Source of the DNA: Sulfitobacter sp. LCG007
GTDB lineage: Bacteria; Pseudomonadota; Alphaproteobacteria; Rhodobacterales; Rhodobacteraceae
Assembly: GCF_040801785.1 (NCBI RefSeq)
Contig: NZ_CP161805.1
Span: 2,356,001 to 2,420,000 of the forward strand
Length of the DNA: 64,000 nucleotides
Direction: 5' to 3'
A program made the position numbers and the translations under genes. Shown here in pieces: positions 53,928 through 63,165 of this stretch (position 1 is the first letter of the stretch; each line of letters starts with the position of its first letter). The notes beneath the pieces are model-generated. The model made no database searches. It saw only the letters and a list, made by a program, of their open reading frames with translations, and had not been told where the DNA came from.

Positions 53928-55114
53928 GCCTGGAAGACAGCGCCGACCTCGGCGCGGATGATGCGCGCGATGAGGGCGCAATCTTCCAGAGAGAAGGTCA
54001 GAGGTACACGCATGTCCAGAATGCCCGCAAGGATCCGGTCAGACCCCGGCATCCGCGGGCTTTCCACGTAACGCCACGAATCGTACCGGCTGGTGAACGC
54101 CACCGGTTCCGCGGCTCCGAACCACTTGAGTTCGACGCCCCGTCCGCCACAGCGCGCGACCACCTCGCGCATCGCAGCTTCCGCCCAGTCGAGCAGCAGG
54201 AACTGGAAAGAGGAGCCCACGATGGTCTCTTTCTCCGGGCGCTGAACGATTGTCAGGCCGGGCGTGTCGCGCAGCCCCGCCTCCAGCATCCTGTAGCGCT
54301 CGTTCCAGCGACGGCACTGCGTGTCGAGATCGGCGAGCTGAGGCCGCAGGATCGCGGCGCGCAGATTGTCCATGCGCCCGGAAATGTTGGGGGTCTCGTA
54401 GCGGATGGTCTCGAACGCTTCTGGCGGCGGCGCGGCGAGATGGCGCTCGTAAAGCATGTACGACCCCGACAGCATCACGGCCCGGGTCGCCACTTCCGCG
54501 TCGTCGGTGACAAGCAGCCCGCCCTCGCCGGAATTCATGTGCTTGTAGGTCTGGCAGGAATAACAGCCCACACGACCATGCCGCCCGGACGGCACTCCGT
54601 CCCAGGACGCCCCCATCGTATGGGCGCAATCCTCGATCACGGTGATGCCCGCCGCATCGCAGATCTCGACGAGCCGGCCCATGTCGCAGAGATGTCCCCG
54701 CATGTGGCTCAGCAGCAGCACGTCCGCCGCTGACGCCTTCGCGGCCAGATCGTCCAGGTCGATGGTCAGGCTTTCCGTCACGCCAACGAAGACGGGGACG
54801 GCGCCCACCGCCGCGATCGCGCCCGGCACCGGCGCAAGCGTGAAGGCGTTGGAAAGGACCTTGTCGCCGGGCCTGACGCCGACCGCGCGCAGGGCCGTCG
54901 CCATCGCGTATCCGCCCGACGCCACGGCGAGGCAATATCTCGCACCCACATAGGCTGCGAATTCCTGTTCCAGCAGCGCGACCTCGCCCTGCTCGCCCTG
55001 TACCGTATTGTAGCGATGCAGCCGTCCGCTGCGCAGCACGCGCAGGGCCGCCTCGATTCCCGCTTCCGGGATCGGCTCCTGCTGGGTGAAGCTGCCGGTG
55101 AAGACCTCGTTCAT
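53906..55114 (-). CDS. DegT/DnrJ/EryC1/StrS-family PLP aminotransferase
   Basis: A 402-residue fold-type I PLP enzyme of the sugar aminotransferase/dehydratase (DegT/StrS) family. The cofactor Asp is in ITVIEDCAHTMGASWDG (about residues 155-171) and the Schiff-base Lys in SCQTYKHMNSGEGGLL (about 185-200). ALRAVGVRPGDKVLSNAFTLAPVPGAIAAVGAVPVFV is the N-terminal substrate domain. Members act on nucleotide sugars or on amino-shikimate-type substrates. No sugar-pathway gene is beside it, so the substrate is unknown. It lies 31 bases from gph. Confidence 0.9.
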   Translation of the reverse strand: MNEVFTGSFTQQEPIPEAGIEAALRVLRSGRLHRYNTVQGEQGEVALLEQEFAAYVGARYCLAVASGGYAMATALRAVGVRPGDKVLSNAFTLAPVPGAIAAVGAVPVFVGVTESLTIDLDDLAAKASAADVLLLSHMRGHLCDMGRLVEICDAAGITVIEDCAHTMGASWDGVPSGRHGRVGCYSCQTYKHMNSGEGGLLVTDDAEVATRAVMLSGSYMLYERHLAAPPPEAFETIRYETPNISGRMDNLRAAILRPQLADLDTQCRRWNERYRMLEAGLRDTPGLTIVQRPEKETIVGSSFQFLLLDWAEAAMREVVARCGGRGVELKWFGAAEPVAFTSRYDSWRYVESPRMPGSDRILAGILDMRVPLTFSLEDCALIARIIRAEVGAVFQAQSVPGA

Positions 55115-55145
55115 GCGTCCGTTGTGGGCGCGCCCCGAAGCGCGG

Positions 55146-55811
55146 TCAAGCCAGTAGACGCGCGACCGTCTCCGGCAGTTCCGAATATTCGCCGATCAGC
55201 GCCTCGGGCCCAAGCGTAGCCATGTTCTTGCCCGAGGGCCCGAAGGTCACCAGTATGCAGGGCACCCCGGCTGCCCGCGCCGTGTTCCTGTCGGTGTCGC
55301 TGTCGCCCACGAGCAGACATTGCGCCGGATCGCCGCCCGCGCGCCGCGCCGCCTCGAATAGCGGTGCGGGGTCCGGCTTGCGCGTCGCCAGCGTGTCGGC
55401 CCCGACCATCGAGGCGAAGACGTCGCGCACCCCCAGCCGGCGCAGCAGCAACTCGGCCAGCGCCTCCGGCTTGTTGGTGCAGATGCCGACGCCGTAGCCG
55501 AGGTCCTTCAGCGTAGCGACCGCCTCCATCGCGCCGGGATAAAGCCGTGTATGCACATCTATGGCGCTGCCATAGGCCTCGAGCAGGATCGGATAGTTCC
55601 GGTCGATCGCAGCCACGTCCTCGCCGCGCCCCAGCCGCTCCATCCCGAGCTTCAGCATGGCGCGCCCTCCCCTCAGCGCAGTTCCCGCATCCCGCTGCGG
55701 GTCGAGCATGTCGCGCTCGCCCATTTCGCGGAAGCAAAGGTTCGCTGCGGCGATCAGATCGCCGCTGGTATCCGCCAGCGTCCCGTCGAGGTCGAATATG
55801 ACCGTCTTCAT
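55146..55811 (-). CDS. gph: Phosphoglycolate phosphatase (HAD family)
   Basis: HAD hydrolase of 221 residues that removes phosphate from 2-phosphoglycolate formed by DNA repair or Rubisco. Motif I is FDLDGTLADT (6-15) with nucleophile Asp7 and acid Asp9. Motif II CTNKP and motif III Lys in ATRKPDPAPLFEA follow, then motif IV VGDSDTDRNTARAAG. The cap helices (AAANLCFREMGERDMLDPQ) match Gph. The start MKTVIFDLDGT was chosen at the motif. It is divergent from glmU. HAD specificity cannot be fully fixed from sequence. Confidence 0.88.
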   Translation of the reverse strand: MKTVIFDLDGTLADTSGDLIAAANLCFREMGERDMLDPQRDAGTALRGGRAMLKLGMERLGRGEDVAAIDRNYPILLEAYGSAIDVHTRLYPGAMEAVATLKDLGYGVGICTNKPEALAELLLRRLGVRDVFASMVGADTLATRKPDPAPLFEAARRAGGDPAQCLLVGDSDTDRNTARAAGVPCILVTFGPSGKNMATLGPEALIGEYSELPETVARLLA

Positions 55812-55917
55812 CGCCTGCCCCCGCTGTTTCAAGCCGCAACCTTCTTTGATCGCGGCCCGCCTTGCGCCGATCCGTTAACCGATTAAACAGGGCCAACCCG
55901 GAACGAAAGAGATATTC

Positions 55918-57270
55918 ATGCCCGCAGCCCTCGTCATCCTCGCCGCCGGCAAAGGCACAAGGATGAACTCCGAATTGCCCAAGGTCCTGCACCAGCTTGC
56001 CGGGGCACCCCTGCTGGTGCATGCGATGGCCGCGGGCGCCGCGCTCGAGCCCGAGCATGTGGTGGTGGTCGCGGGTCACGGCCTCGACGAGGTCCGCAGA
56101 ACGGCGCTTGAACATGACGAGAACGCGCGCGTCGTCGAGCAGGCCGAGCAGCTTGGCACCGGACATGCGGTCGCACAGGCCGGGCCCGCGCTCGACGGGT
56201 TCGACGGTACCGTGCTGGTGCTCTTCGGAGACACGCCGTTCGTACGGCCCGAGACCCTGCGGGACATGGCGCGGGCGGCCGAGGAACGCGACGTGGTGTT
56301 TCTGGGCTTCGAGGCCGCCGACCCCGGCCGCTACGGACGTCTGGTGATGTCGGGTGACAGGCTCGAGAGGATCGTCGAATTCAAGGACGCGACCGAAGCG
56401 GAGCGCGCGATAACGCTTTGCAACAGCGGCGTCGTGGCGTGCCGGTCCTCGCTCCTGTTCGATCTGCTTTCGGCGCTCGGCAATGAGAATGCGCAGGGCG
56501 AATACTACCTGACGGACATCGCCGAAATCGCGAATGGACGCGGTCTGGCGGTCGGCGCGGTCACATGTGACGAGGCCGAAACGCTGGGCATCAACTCGCG
56601 CGCCGAGCTTGCGCATGCCGAAGCCCTTTTCCAGTCACGTGCCCGGGCCGAGGCGTTCGAGGACGGCGTCACGATGATCGCGCCGGACACGGTCTATTTC
56701 GCCTTTGACACCGTGCTGGGACGCGACGCGGTGATCGAGCCGAACGTGATCTTCGGCCCCGGCGTGACGGTGGAGTCCGGCGCACGGATCCGCGCCTTCT
56801 CGCATCTTGAAGGCTGCCATGTCGCCCAGCGTGCAACGGTCGGCCCATTTGCCCGTTTGCGCCCCGGGGCGGAGCTGTCCGAAGACGTCCATATCGGCAA
56901 TTTCGTCGAAATCAAGAATGCTCGCATCGACAGCGGCGCCAAGGTGAACCATCTGAGCTACATAGGTGACGCCTTCGTGGGCGAAAAGTCCAACATCGGC
57001 GCCGGCACCATCACCTGCAACTACGACGGCGTGATGAAGCATCACACACATATCGGCGCGCGCGCCTTCATCGGCTCGAACACGATGCTCGTGGCCCCGG
57101 TGAGCATCGGAGACGGCGCGATGACGGGCAGCGGTTCGGTTATCACGTCGGACGTGGAACCCGATGCGCTGGCCCTTGCCCGGGCGCCGCAGGTCGAAAA
57201 GCCGGGACGCGCGGCCAAATTGTTGCAAATTCTCAAGGCTCGCAAGGCCAGGGCGCAGAGAGGCAGCTAG
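55918..57270 (+). CDS. glmU: Bifunctional GlmU: glucosamine-1-P acetyltransferase / GlcNAc-1-P uridyltransferase
   Basis: Makes UDP-GlcNAc, the precursor of peptidoglycan and lipid A, in two steps. It is 450 residues. The pyrophosphorylase domain begins LAAGKGTRMNSELPKVLHQLAG (9-30) and carries QLGTGHAVAQAGP, FGDTPFVRPETL and EFKDATEAERAI. The C-terminal left-handed beta helix (about 245-430) has the hexapeptide pattern NVIFGPGVTVESGARIRAFS, then VNHLSYIGDAFVGEKSNIGAGTITCNYDG, with the acetyl-CoA site. It is followed 1 base later by glmS, which supplies its substrate pathway. Confidence 0.98.
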   Translation: MPAALVILAAGKGTRMNSELPKVLHQLAGAPLLVHAMAAGAALEPEHVVVVAGHGLDEVRRTALEHDENARVVEQAEQLGTGHAVAQAGPALDGFDGTVLVLFGDTPFVRPETLRDMARAAEERDVVFLGFEAADPGRYGRLVMSGDRLERIVEFKDATEAERAITLCNSGVVACRSSLLFDLLSALGNENAQGEYYLTDIAEIANGRGLAVGAVTCDEAETLGINSRAELAHAEALFQSRARAEAFEDGVTMIAPDTVYFAFDTVLGRDAVIEPNVIFGPGVTVESGARIRAFSHLEGCHVAQRATVGPFARLRPGAELSEDVHIGNFVEIKNARIDSGAKVNHLSYIGDAFVGEKSNIGAGTITCNYDGVMKHHTHIGARAFIGSNTMLVAPVSIGDGAMTGSGSVITSDVEPDALALARAPQVEKPGRAAKLLQILKARKARAQRGS

Positions 57271-57271
57271 A

Positions 57272-59092
57272 ATGTGCGGAATTGTCGGGGTTCTGGGAAA
57301 TCACGAAGTCGCCCCCATCCTTGTCGAGGCGCTACGGCGGCTGGAGTATCGCGGCTATGACAGCGCGGGTATCGCGACGGTCAACGACGGCATCCTCGAC
57401 CGGCGGCGGGCGGTCGGCAAACTTGTCAATCTCAGCGATCTTCTGGTGCACGAGCCGCTGACCGGCAAAAGCGGCATCGGCCACACCAGATGGGCGACCC
57501 ATGGCGCGCCAAGCCTGCTCAACGCCCATCCCCATCAGGCGGGGCCGGTGGCGGTGGTGCATAACGGCATCATCGAGAATTTTCGCGAGCTGCGGGCAGA
57601 ACTGTCCGCTGCGGGTTTTTCCTTCGCGACCGAAACGGACACCGAGACCGTCGCCCTGCTGACGCAACATTACATGAACGCGGGCGCAAAGCCGGTCGAA
57701 GCCGCCTTCATGGCGCTTGACCGGCTGGAAGGCGCCTTCGCGCTGGCGTTCCTGTTCTCGGGCGAGGACGATCTGATGGTCGGGGCGCGCAAGGGGTCTC
57801 CGCTCGCTGTCGGTCATGGCGACATGGAAATGTATCTCGGCTCGGACGCGATCGCCCTGGCCCCCCTGACGAACCGGATCACCTATCTCGAGGAGGGCGA
57901 CCGCGTGGTGCTGACCCGCGCCTCGGCCACCATCTTCGACGCCAACGGCGACCGCGCGAACCGCGAGGTCAAGACCGTCCGCATCGGCTCGACCCGGATC
58001 GACAAGGCCGGCCACAAGCACTTCATGGCGAAGGAAATTGCCGAACAGCCCACCGTCATCGGCGAGGCGCTGACCAATTACATCGGACGCGAAGGGACGA
58101 TCACGCTGCCCGGTACGGGAATCGATTTCGCGTCCGTCGACCGGCTGACAATGGTGGCCTGCGGGACCGCATATTACGCCTGCCTTACCGCCAAATACTG
58201 GTTCGAACGCATCGCGCAACTTCCAGTGGACGTGGATGTCGCCTCGGAATTCCGCTACCGCGAACCGCCGATACCCGCCCGAAGCGCCGCCATCTTCGTC
58301 TCGCAGTCCGGAGAGACGGCGGACACGCTCGCCGCCCTGCGCTATTGTCTCGGCAAGGCCGACCGCATCCTGTCCGTGGTCAATGTCGCGGAAAGCTCGA
58401 TCGCGCGCGAAAGCGATCTCGCCCTGCCGATCTTCGCCGGGATCGAGGTCGGAGTGGCCTCGACGAAGGCGTTCACCTGCCAGCTGACCGTTCTCTACAT
58501 ACTCGCCCTCAAGGCCGCCGCCGACCGGGGCGCAATGGATGCGGACGAACTGGCGGATCGGCTTTCCGCTTTGCGCCACCTGCCCTCGCTCATAAACGAC
58601 GCGCTCGAATCCGAGGACGAGATGCGCAAGGCCGCGCAACGGCTCGCCGAGGCGCGCGATGTGCTTTTCCTGGGTCGCGGGCTGATGTACCCGCTGGCCC
58701 TTGAGGGGGCGCTGAAGTTGAAGGAAATCAGCTATATACATGCCGAGGCTTATGCGTCGGGCGAACTCAAGCACGGCCCCATCGCGCTCATCGACAAGAC
58801 TGTGCCGGTGATCGTCATGGCGCCCCGGGATTCGCTTTTCGACAAGACCGTCAGCAACATGCAGGAGGTCATGGCCCGCAAGGGAAGGGTTATCCTGGTC
58901 TCGGATCGCGAAGGGATCGCGGAGGCCGGAGACGGCACGTTCGCGACCGTCCAGATGCCAAGCGTGAGCGAGGCGCTTTCGCCCATCCTGTACGCGATCC
59001 CCGCGCAACTGCTCGCCTACCATACCGCCGTGGCAAAGGGGACCGACGTGGACCAGCCGCGAAACCTCGCCAAGTCCGTCACGGTCGAATAG
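57272..59092 (+). CDS. glmS: Glutamine--fructose-6-phosphate aminotransferase
   Basis: Forms glucosamine-6-P from fructose-6-P and glutamine, the first committed step to UDP-GlcNAc. It is 606 residues. The N-terminal nucleophile is Cys2, exposed after removal of Met (MCGIVGVLGNHE). HTRWATHGAPS and the Ntn amidotransferase fold follow. Two SIS sugar-binding domains follow (about 285-430 and 455-600), with SQSGETADTLAALR, GRGLMYPLALEGALKLKEISYIHAEAY and the C-terminal NLAKSVTVE typical of GlmS. No leader ribozyme is possible with a 1-base gap to glmU, in line with alphaproteobacteria. Confidence 0.98.
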   Translation: MCGIVGVLGNHEVAPILVEALRRLEYRGYDSAGIATVNDGILDRRRAVGKLVNLSDLLVHEPLTGKSGIGHTRWATHGAPSLLNAHPHQAGPVAVVHNGIIENFRELRAELSAAGFSFATETDTETVALLTQHYMNAGAKPVEAAFMALDRLEGAFALAFLFSGEDDLMVGARKGSPLAVGHGDMEMYLGSDAIALAPLTNRITYLEEGDRVVLTRASATIFDANGDRANREVKTVRIGSTRIDKAGHKHFMAKEIAEQPTVIGEALTNYIGREGTITLPGTGIDFASVDRLTMVACGTAYYACLTAKYWFERIAQLPVDVDVASEFRYREPPIPARSAAIFVSQSGETADTLAALRYCLGKADRILSVVNVAESSIARESDLALPIFAGIEVGVASTKAFTCQLTVLYILALKAAADRGAMDADELADRLSALRHLPSLINDALESEDEMRKAAQRLAEARDVLFLGRGLMYPLALEGALKLKEISYIHAEAYASGELKHGPIALIDKTVPVIVMAPRDSLFDKTVSNMQEVMARKGRVILVSDREGIAEAGDGTFATVQMPSVSEALSPILYAIPAQLLAYHTAVAKGTDVDQPRNLAKSVTVE

Positions 59093-59204
59093 CGGGCTCG
59101 AAGGCTGCGGAGCCGTCAGAAAGATTCGAGGCACCCGCAACGTCGCCTGCCCACGCCACCCGGCACAAGACCGGTTCGCCGCCCTCCAACGGCCCGACGC
59201 GCTC

Positions 59205-59690
59205 CTAGCCTTCCGAGCTGACCTCGATGGTGGTGAGCTCGGCAAGGCTCGCCCCGATCAGACGCATCGCCGGAAGCGAGAGCCGGCTGCCGGCTGTTGC
59301 CGGCCCGTCGATCGGGATCAGGGTGACTGCCGCCGAGCGGCCCGTGTCCGGATTTGTGACGCGGCCGGGCGTTTGGGTGCCGACAAGGGGCGTCTCCAGC
59401 CAGAACCCCGGCACCGAAGGACTGCCAAGGGATACGACCGTGCTGCCCAGCCTGCGGGCGGCGGCGGCCTTTGGCCGTGTGGCCGCGGCGCGTTCTTCCG
59501 CCGATGTCGTATCGAACTGTTCGGCCGTGCGCGCGTTCGCGGGCGGTGGCGGGGCCCCGTCAGGACCGGTACCCTGAACCGCTGCGGCCGGGGTCATCGA
59601 CGCCGGCCTCTGGGCCGTGTCGAAGGAACTTTGCGTCCCTGCACAACCGGCAAGGCAAGACAGGACAAGGCAGATCGGAAGCTTTCTCAT
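59205..59690 (-). CDS. Predicted lipoprotein, unknown function
   Basis: A 161-residue protein with a lipoprotein signal MRKLPICLVLSCLAGCAGTQSS (lipobox LAGC, Cys16). The first 70 mature residues are Pro/Ala/Thr-rich and probably disordered (TPAAAVQGTGPDGAPPPPAN). The second half is a compact beta-rich domain: STVVSLGSPSVPGFWLETPLV, GRVTNPDTGRSAAVTLIPID and SRLSLPAMRLIGASLAELTT. A beta domain behind a flexible linker suggests an RlpA/SPOR-like outer-membrane lipoprotein, but neither is clear. It is divergent from moaA. Confidence 0.8.
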   Translation of the reverse strand: MRKLPICLVLSCLAGCAGTQSSFDTAQRPASMTPAAAVQGTGPDGAPPPPANARTAEQFDTTSAEERAAATRPKAAAARRLGSTVVSLGSPSVPGFWLETPLVGTQTPGRVTNPDTGRSAAVTLIPIDGPATAGSRLSLPAMRLIGASLAELTTIEVSSEG

Positions 59691-59775
59691 GCCCCGAACA
59701 TGACCACAGCCCCGCCGGGCCGGCAATCCGTTAATCGCCCTTGCCGCTGCCGGGGCGGGCCTTTACCTATTGGGC

Positions 59776-60783
59776 ATGAACGCCCCGCTCATCGATCCCT
59801 TCGCGCGCGCCATCAGCTATCTGCGGGTGTCGGTCACCGACCGCTGCGATTTCCGCTGCGTCTACTGCATGTCCGAACAGATGACCTTCCTGCCGAAGAA
59901 AGAACTGCTGACGCTGGAGGAGCTTGACCGGCTCTGCTCGACCTTCGTGCGGCTGGGGGTCGAGAAACTGCGCATCACCGGCGGCGAACCGCTGGTGCGC
60001 CGGGGCATCATGACGTTCTTCAACGCCATGGCACGCCATCTCGACAGCGGCGCGCTCAGGGAACTGACCCTGACCACCAACGGCAGCCAGCTCGAGAAAT
60101 ACGCCGACGAGCTCTATGCCGCGGGCGTGCGACGGGTGAACGTATCGCTGGACACGCTCGACGAGACGAAATTCGCCGCGATCACGCGCTGGGGCCGGCT
60201 GCCGCAGGTGCTGCGCGGAATCGAGGCAGCGCAGCGTGCCGGCCTGCGCATCAAGCTCAACGCCGTTGCCCTCAAGGGGGTCAACGAGGACGAACTGCCC
60301 CGCATGACAGAATGGTGTGCCGAACACGGGGCGGATCTGACATGGATCGAGGTCATGCCGATGGGTGACATCGGCAACGAGGACAGGCTTGACCAGTATT
60401 GGTCGCTGAAGGATGTGCGGGCGCGCTATGGCGAGCATTACACCGTCACCGACCTTGCCGAGCGGACGGGAGGGCCCGCGCGCTATGTCCGGCTTGAGGA
60501 GACAGGCCAGAAGATCGGTTTCATCACGCCCCTGTCGCACAATTTCTGCGAAAGCTGCAATCGCGTCCGCATCACATGCACCGGCGAAATCTACCTTTGC
60601 CTCGGCCAGGAGGACAGCGCCGATCTTCGCGCGCCGCTTCGGGAACATCCGGCCGACGACGCTCCGCTGGAATCCGCGATCCGCGCTGCCATCGCGCTGA
60701 AGCCCAAAGGGCATGACTTCGACTATTCGCGCCAACGCCTTGACGGACAGATGCCGCGTCACATGAGCCACACGGGCGGTTGA
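59776..60783 (+). CDS. moaA: GTP 3',8-cyclase MoaA
   Basis: Radical SAM enzyme that starts molybdenum cofactor synthesis by rearranging GTP (later converted by MoaC to cPMP). It is 335 residues. The SAM cluster is CDFRCVYC (Cys24, 28, 31). The GTP cluster uses Cys258, 261 and 275 ([19 protein letters not shown]). The family core [12 protein letters not shown] and [11 protein letters not shown] is clear. It starts at the ATG giving [19 protein letters not shown]. It overlaps waaA by one base (TGATG). The C-terminal GG needed for activation is present (MSHTGG). Confidence 0.97.
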   Translation: MNAPLIDPFARAISYLRVSVTDRCDFRCVYCMSEQMTFLPKKELLTLEELDRLCSTFVRLGVEKLRITGGEPLVRRGIMTFFNAMARHLDSGALRELTLTTNGSQLEKYADELYAAGVRRVNVSLDTLDETKFAAITRWGRLPQVLRGIEAAQRAGLRIKLNAVALKGVNEDELPRMTEWCAEHGADLTWIEVMPMGDIGNEDRLDQYWSLKDVRARYGEHYTVTDLAERTGGPARYVRLEETGQKIGFITPLSHNFCESCNRVRITCTGEIYLCLGQEDSADLRAPLREHPADDAPLESAIRAAIALKPKGHDFDYSRQRLDGQMPRHMSHTGG

Positions 60784-62078
60784 TGCCTTCGCCACGTCCG
60801 ACGCTCCTGTATCGGGCCTATGTGGCCCTGAGCTTCGTGCTGCTGCCATTCGCCGCGCTGATGACACTGCGCAAGCTGCGCGCGGCCGGTGTGCCCGTCG
60901 AGCGCGCGCATGAAAGGCTCGGCAACGCCACCGAACAGCGCCCCGGCGGGCCGCTGGTCTGGTTTCACGCGGCCTCCGTCGGGGAAAGCCTGTCGGTATT
61001 GGCGCTGATCGCGCGAATGGGGCGCGCGCGCCCCCGAGCACGCTTCCTGATCACTTCCGGCACTGCCACCTCTGCACGGCTGATCGCCGAGCGGATGCCA
61101 CCGAACACCTTTCACCAATACGCCCCGCTCGACGGCATCGGTCCGATGCGGCGGTTTCTGGATCACTGGCGTCCGAACGCCGCGATCTTCGTGGAAAGCG
61201 AGATCTGGCCCCAGATGTTGCGACTGACCCGCGCGCGCGGCATCCCGATGGCGTTGGTCAACGCCCGGCTCAGCGCCGGCTCGCAAGCGGGGTGGCTGGG
61301 CAGGCCGAAGACCGCGGCTTATGTCTTCGACGTCTTCGACCTGATCCTGAGCCAGAACGATGCCATGGCCCGGACGATGGTCGCCCTTGGCGCGCCGCCC
61401 GAGCGGGTCGAGCGCGGCATCAACCTCAAGTCGCTCTCCGATGCATTGCCGGTGAGGCCCGACGTGGTGGCGGAGATGGAAAGGGCCCTGTCGGGCCGCC
61501 CGCGATGGGTCGCGGCCTCGACCCATGCCGGGGAAGAGCGGATCGTTCTCGATGCGCATTCCCGGCTGCTGGAACGCTGGCCCGATCTGTGCCTGATACT
61601 TGCCCCGCGCCATCCGCAACGGGGCGACGACGCGGCGGGCGCCGCCGCCGCCGCCGGTCTGAGCTGCACGCGCCGGAGCCTTGGCGACGCTCCCACCGCC
61701 CAGGTCTATCTTGCCGATACGCTGGGAGAGCTGGGCAACTGGTACGCCCTCACGGGCTTCGCCTTCCTTGGCGGATCGCTGTTCCCGATCGGGGGGCACA
61801 ATCCGTTCGAGGTCGCGCAGGCCGAAGCGGCGGTCCTGTCGGGACCGCATGTCGCCAATTTCGCGGAAACCTTCGACGAGATGGAAAAATGCGGTGCGGC
61901 ACGGATCACGCCTGATGCGGACCAGATCGCCGAAGGGGCGGCCATGTGGCTGTCTGATGACGCCGCACTGGATATGGCCCGGCGCGCGGCAGCGGAATTC
62001 GCAACCCGACGCCGGGGTCAGCTCGACGAGATCGCGGAACGCCTGATCCGGACGCTGAAGATCGGAGAGGCCGGATGA
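60783..62078 (+). CDS. waaA: 3-deoxy-D-manno-octulosonic acid transferase
   Basis: GT30 glycosyltransferase that attaches Kdo to lipid A precursor at the inner membrane. The 431-residue length is normal. An N-terminal hydrophobic anchor LYRAYVALSFVLLPFAALM is followed by LVWFHAASVGESLSVLALI (about residues 59-77), the IFVESEIWPQML motif and ASTHAGEERIVLDAH. HPQRGDD and the C-terminal FLGGSLFPIGGHNPFEVAQAE (about 331-351) are family-diagnostic. It overlaps moaA and the following glycosyltransferase gene. Confidence 0.96.
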   Translation: MPSPRPTLLYRAYVALSFVLLPFAALMTLRKLRAAGVPVERAHERLGNATEQRPGGPLVWFHAASVGESLSVLALIARMGRARPRARFLITSGTATSARLIAERMPPNTFHQYAPLDGIGPMRRFLDHWRPNAAIFVESEIWPQMLRLTRARGIPMALVNARLSAGSQAGWLGRPKTAAYVFDVFDLILSQNDAMARTMVALGAPPERVERGINLKSLSDALPVRPDVVAEMERALSGRPRWVAASTHAGEERIVLDAHSRLLERWPDLCLILAPRHPQRGDDAAGAAAAAGLSCTRRSLGDAPTAQVYLADTLGELGNWYALTGFAFLGGSLFPIGGHNPFEVAQAEAAVLSGPHVANFAETFDEMEKCGAARITPDADQIAEGAAMWLSDDAALDMARRAAAEFATRRRGQLDEIAERLIRTLKIGEAG

Positions 62079-63133
62079 GACGCGTGGATCCTGCGACGCT
62101 TGACGTGATCGCGCCCAACCTGAAGCGGCGCTATTCCGGCGTGACGTCGACGATCATGCGCCTGGTGCCGATCCAGGCGCAGGAAATCGGCATCGCGACC
62201 GTGGGTCCCGTATTGCCCCCAGAGGTGCCCCAGATCCGCCTGCGCGACCTGATCACCCTGCCCCGCTCCGGTCCGTCGGGTCCGCGCGTCTGGCACGCGC
62301 GCCGCAACGTCGAGATGCTGGCGGGACTGGCCTTGCGCATTCTGCTCGGCAAGCGGCTGAAGCTGCTCTTCACCTCCGCGGCCCAGCGGCGCCACACCGG
62401 CTATACCCGCTGGCTGATCCGCCAGATGGATGCCGTCGTGGCGACATCCTCGAAATCGGCCGGCTATCTCGAACGCGACGCGCAGGTGATCCGGCATGGC
62501 ATCGACATCGAAGGGTTCGCCCCGCATCCCGACCGCGGGGCGCTGCGCCGCGAACTGGGGCTCGACCCCGAGGCCACCCTGATCGGATGCTTCGGCCGCA
62601 TCCGGCCCCAGAAAGGCAACGACCTCTTCGTAGAGGCGATGATCCGTCTTCTGCCGGACCGCCCGGACGTCCAGGCGATCATCATGGGTGGCGTCACCCA
62701 GCCCTACGAGGCGTTCGTGAACGATCTGAAGCAGCGCATCGCGAAGGCCGGCCTGACGGAGCGAATCCGCTTCCTGCCGGAGCACAGGGGCTGGACCATC
62801 GCGCCCTGGTTCCAGGCGGTCGACCTCTATGTGGCGCCGCAGCGCTCGGAAGGCTTCGGGCTGACGCCGCTGGAATCGATGGCTTGCGGCACGCCCGTCG
62901 TGGCCACGCGCGCGGGCGCCTTCGAAGAACTCGTGGTGCCGGGAGAAACGGGGCTGATCGTCGACTGCGACGATCAGGAGGCCCTTTGCGACGCCATCGG
63001 CGAGGCGCTGTCGGACAGGGCAAGGCTGCGTCGCTGGGGCGCTGCCGGGCCGCCCCATGTGGCCGCGAATTTCAGGATCGAGAACGAGGCCGCCGCACTG
63101 GTCTCGCTCTACCGGCGGCTGCTCGCGGCGTAA
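62075..63133 (+). CDS. GT4-type glycosyltransferase (LPS inner core, LpcC-like)
   Basis: A 352-residue retaining glycosyltransferase coupled to waaA by a 4-base overlap. The GT-B fold is visible: LPRSGPSGPRVWHARRNVEML near the N-terminal domain, then IGCFGRIRPQKGNDLFVEAM (sugar-nucleotide domain start) and PQRSEGFGLTPLESMACGTPVV with the EX7E motif. This gene order with waaA and its resemblance to rhizobial LpcC, a mannosyltransferase acting on Kdo-lipid A, suggest a core sugar transferase. The donor is not proven. Confidence 0.88.
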   Translation: MRRVDPATLDVIAPNLKRRYSGVTSTIMRLVPIQAQEIGIATVGPVLPPEVPQIRLRDLITLPRSGPSGPRVWHARRNVEMLAGLALRILLGKRLKLLFTSAAQRRHTGYTRWLIRQMDAVVATSSKSAGYLERDAQVIRHGIDIEGFAPHPDRGALRRELGLDPEATLIGCFGRIRPQKGNDLFVEAMIRLLPDRPDVQAIIMGGVTQPYEAFVNDLKQRIAKAGLTERIRFLPEHRGWTIAPWFQAVDLYVAPQRSEGFGLTPLESMACGTPVVATRAGAFEELVVPGETGLIVDCDDQEALCDAIGEALSDRARLRRWGAAGPPHVAANFRIENEAAALVSLYRRLLAA

Positions 63134-63151
63134 GGTGCGCCCGGGCGCACC
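63134..63151. terminator. Palindromic hairpin between converging genes
   Basis: GGTGCGCCCGGGCGCACC is a perfect 18-base palindrome immediately behind the glycosyltransferase stop, with GTA/TAC able to extend the stem across an A-C mismatch. The M20 gene converges from the other side, so it probably serves as a bidirectional terminator, although no U-tract follows. Confidence 0.6.
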
Positions 63152-63165
63152 CTACGCGGCAGTTC

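Noticed and set aside
57270-57272. glmS ribozyme or riboswitch
   Set aside because: Only one base separates glmU and glmS, leaving no leader.
57332-59245. A 637-codon open frame opposite glmS
   Set aside because: Same cause: shadow of an unmistakable glmS with all active-site motifs on the plus strand.
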